A DNA stretch of 5,110 bases from Actinomycetota bacterium (GTDB lineage: Bacteria > Actinomycetota > Acidimicrobiia > Acidimicrobiales > Ilumatobacteraceae): positions 1 through 5,110 of the forward strand of contig SXWG01000194.1 of assembly GCA_005789925.1 (NCBI GenBank), written 5' to 3'. Within the stretch, counting starts at the first letter, position 1. Each line of letters starts with the position of its first letter. The notes below the pieces were generated by a model. The model did no database searches and was not told the DNA's origin. It was given only the letters and a program-made list of their open reading frames with translations. Shown here piece by piece: positions 4,706-5,110 of the stretch. The position numbers and the translations under genes are program-made.

Positions 4706-5110
4706 CTATCGAACAATCAGCCAAATGACGACTGCAGCAACGACCGCGACGACGGGCAGTGCACGCTTGAGGATCGGCGCACCAGCAGCATCGAGCAAGT
4801 CGATCGGCTTGGCTTCGGGTCCGTCGATTTTGCGGACACCGTCTGTCGTCGAAGCAGTTGACGGTTCGGTCACTTCGTTCACCACTGTAGAGCTAGCCGG
4901 TTGTGCGGCGATGAGTTCGTTCAGATTGAGGACGAATTGCGCGAGGATTTTTTCAGAGATGTCTGCCATGGCACCACGACCGAACTGGGCAACTTTGCCC
5001 GTGATCGACAAGTCGGTGTGCACTTTGCACTCAGTGTTCGTCGGCGACAAAGCAGAGAGCTGTGCGGTGATGACCGCAGCCGCGTTGCCCTTGCCCCCGG
5101 TGTCGCGGCC
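4706..5110 (-). CDS. CoxG-like SRPBCC family protein with C-terminal membrane anchor (5' partial)
   Basis: The frame is open to the right edge, so the N-terminal part is missing; 134 residues are visible. The first 66 or so match the end of an SRPBCC/CoxG (carbon monoxide dehydrogenase subunit G) domain, including the signature HTDLSITGKVAQFGRGAMAD (31-50) and the C-terminal helix ISEKILAQFVLNLNEL. A Thr/Ser/Pro/Glu-rich linker (about 68-112) then leads to one hydrophobic segment, LPVVAVVAAVVIWLIV (about 118-133), ending in Arg, which would anchor the domain on the cytoplasmic side of the membrane. In CO oxidisers, CoxG helps recruit the dehydrogenase to the membrane, but many actinobacterial members occur without cox genes, and none is seen here, so the ligand or partner is unknown. 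A TTG at 5050 lies inside the domain and is not the true start. The gene ends 6 nt before DUF501 and appears to be part of the same operon. Confidence 0.88.
   Translation of the reverse strand, partial: GRDTGGKGNAAAVITAQLSALSPTNTECKVHTDLSITGKVAQFGRGAMADISEKILAQFVLNLNELIAAQPASSTVVNEVTEPSTASTTDGVRKIDGPEAKPIDLLDAAGAPILKRALPVVAVVAAVVIWLIVR

Overview
The window looks like chromosomal DNA of a moderately GC-rich actinobacterium. The best support is the DUF501 gene followed directly by a short, single-module Ppx/GppA phosphatase gene, an order I recall from actinobacterial genomes such as Mycobacterium tuberculosis (Rv1025-Rv1026). Sparse Shine-Dalgarno sequences, a GTG start, and a membrane-anchored CoxG/SRPBCC protein also fit. 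A lineage such as Acidimicrobiia (Ilumatobacter-like) is plausible but is only an impression from protein style.

Layout: three genes on the plus strand converge on four on the minus strand, and almost every base is coding. Plus strand: (1) a crotonase (enoyl-CoA hydratase/isomerase family) gene cut off by the left edge, 1-739; (2) after a 4-nt gap, a secreted subtilisin/proteinase K-type protease with a fibronectin type III domain, 744-2225; (3) after an 85-nt spacer holding a perfect DnaA box, a possible promoter and a GC hairpin, a small His-rich, C-terminally basic protein of unknown function, 2311-2616. The plus and minus units meet in a 15-nt gap spanned by a UUCG-loop hairpin.

Minus strand, read right to left: a CoxG-like SRPBCC protein with a C-terminal membrane anchor (cut by the right edge, 5110-4706), DUF501 (4699-4199), Ppx/GppA phosphatase (4202-3264) and a RimJ/RimL-type N-acetyltransferase (3267-2632). 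The last two junctions are ATGA stop/start overlaps, so these genes very probably form one translationally coupled operon linking polyphosphate/(p)ppGpp phosphohydrolysis with an unknown conserved actinobacterial function and protein N-terminal acetylation.

No mobile element, CRISPR array, rRNA or tRNA was seen, and no non-coding stretch exceeds 85 bases. The points most worth a second look are a crotonase lacking both classical catalytic glutamates, a subtilase with no room for the usual I9 propeptide and a DTD instead of DTG at the catalytic Asp, the unrecognised His-rich small protein with its structured leader, and the conserved Cys/His cluster of DUF501 coupled to ppx.
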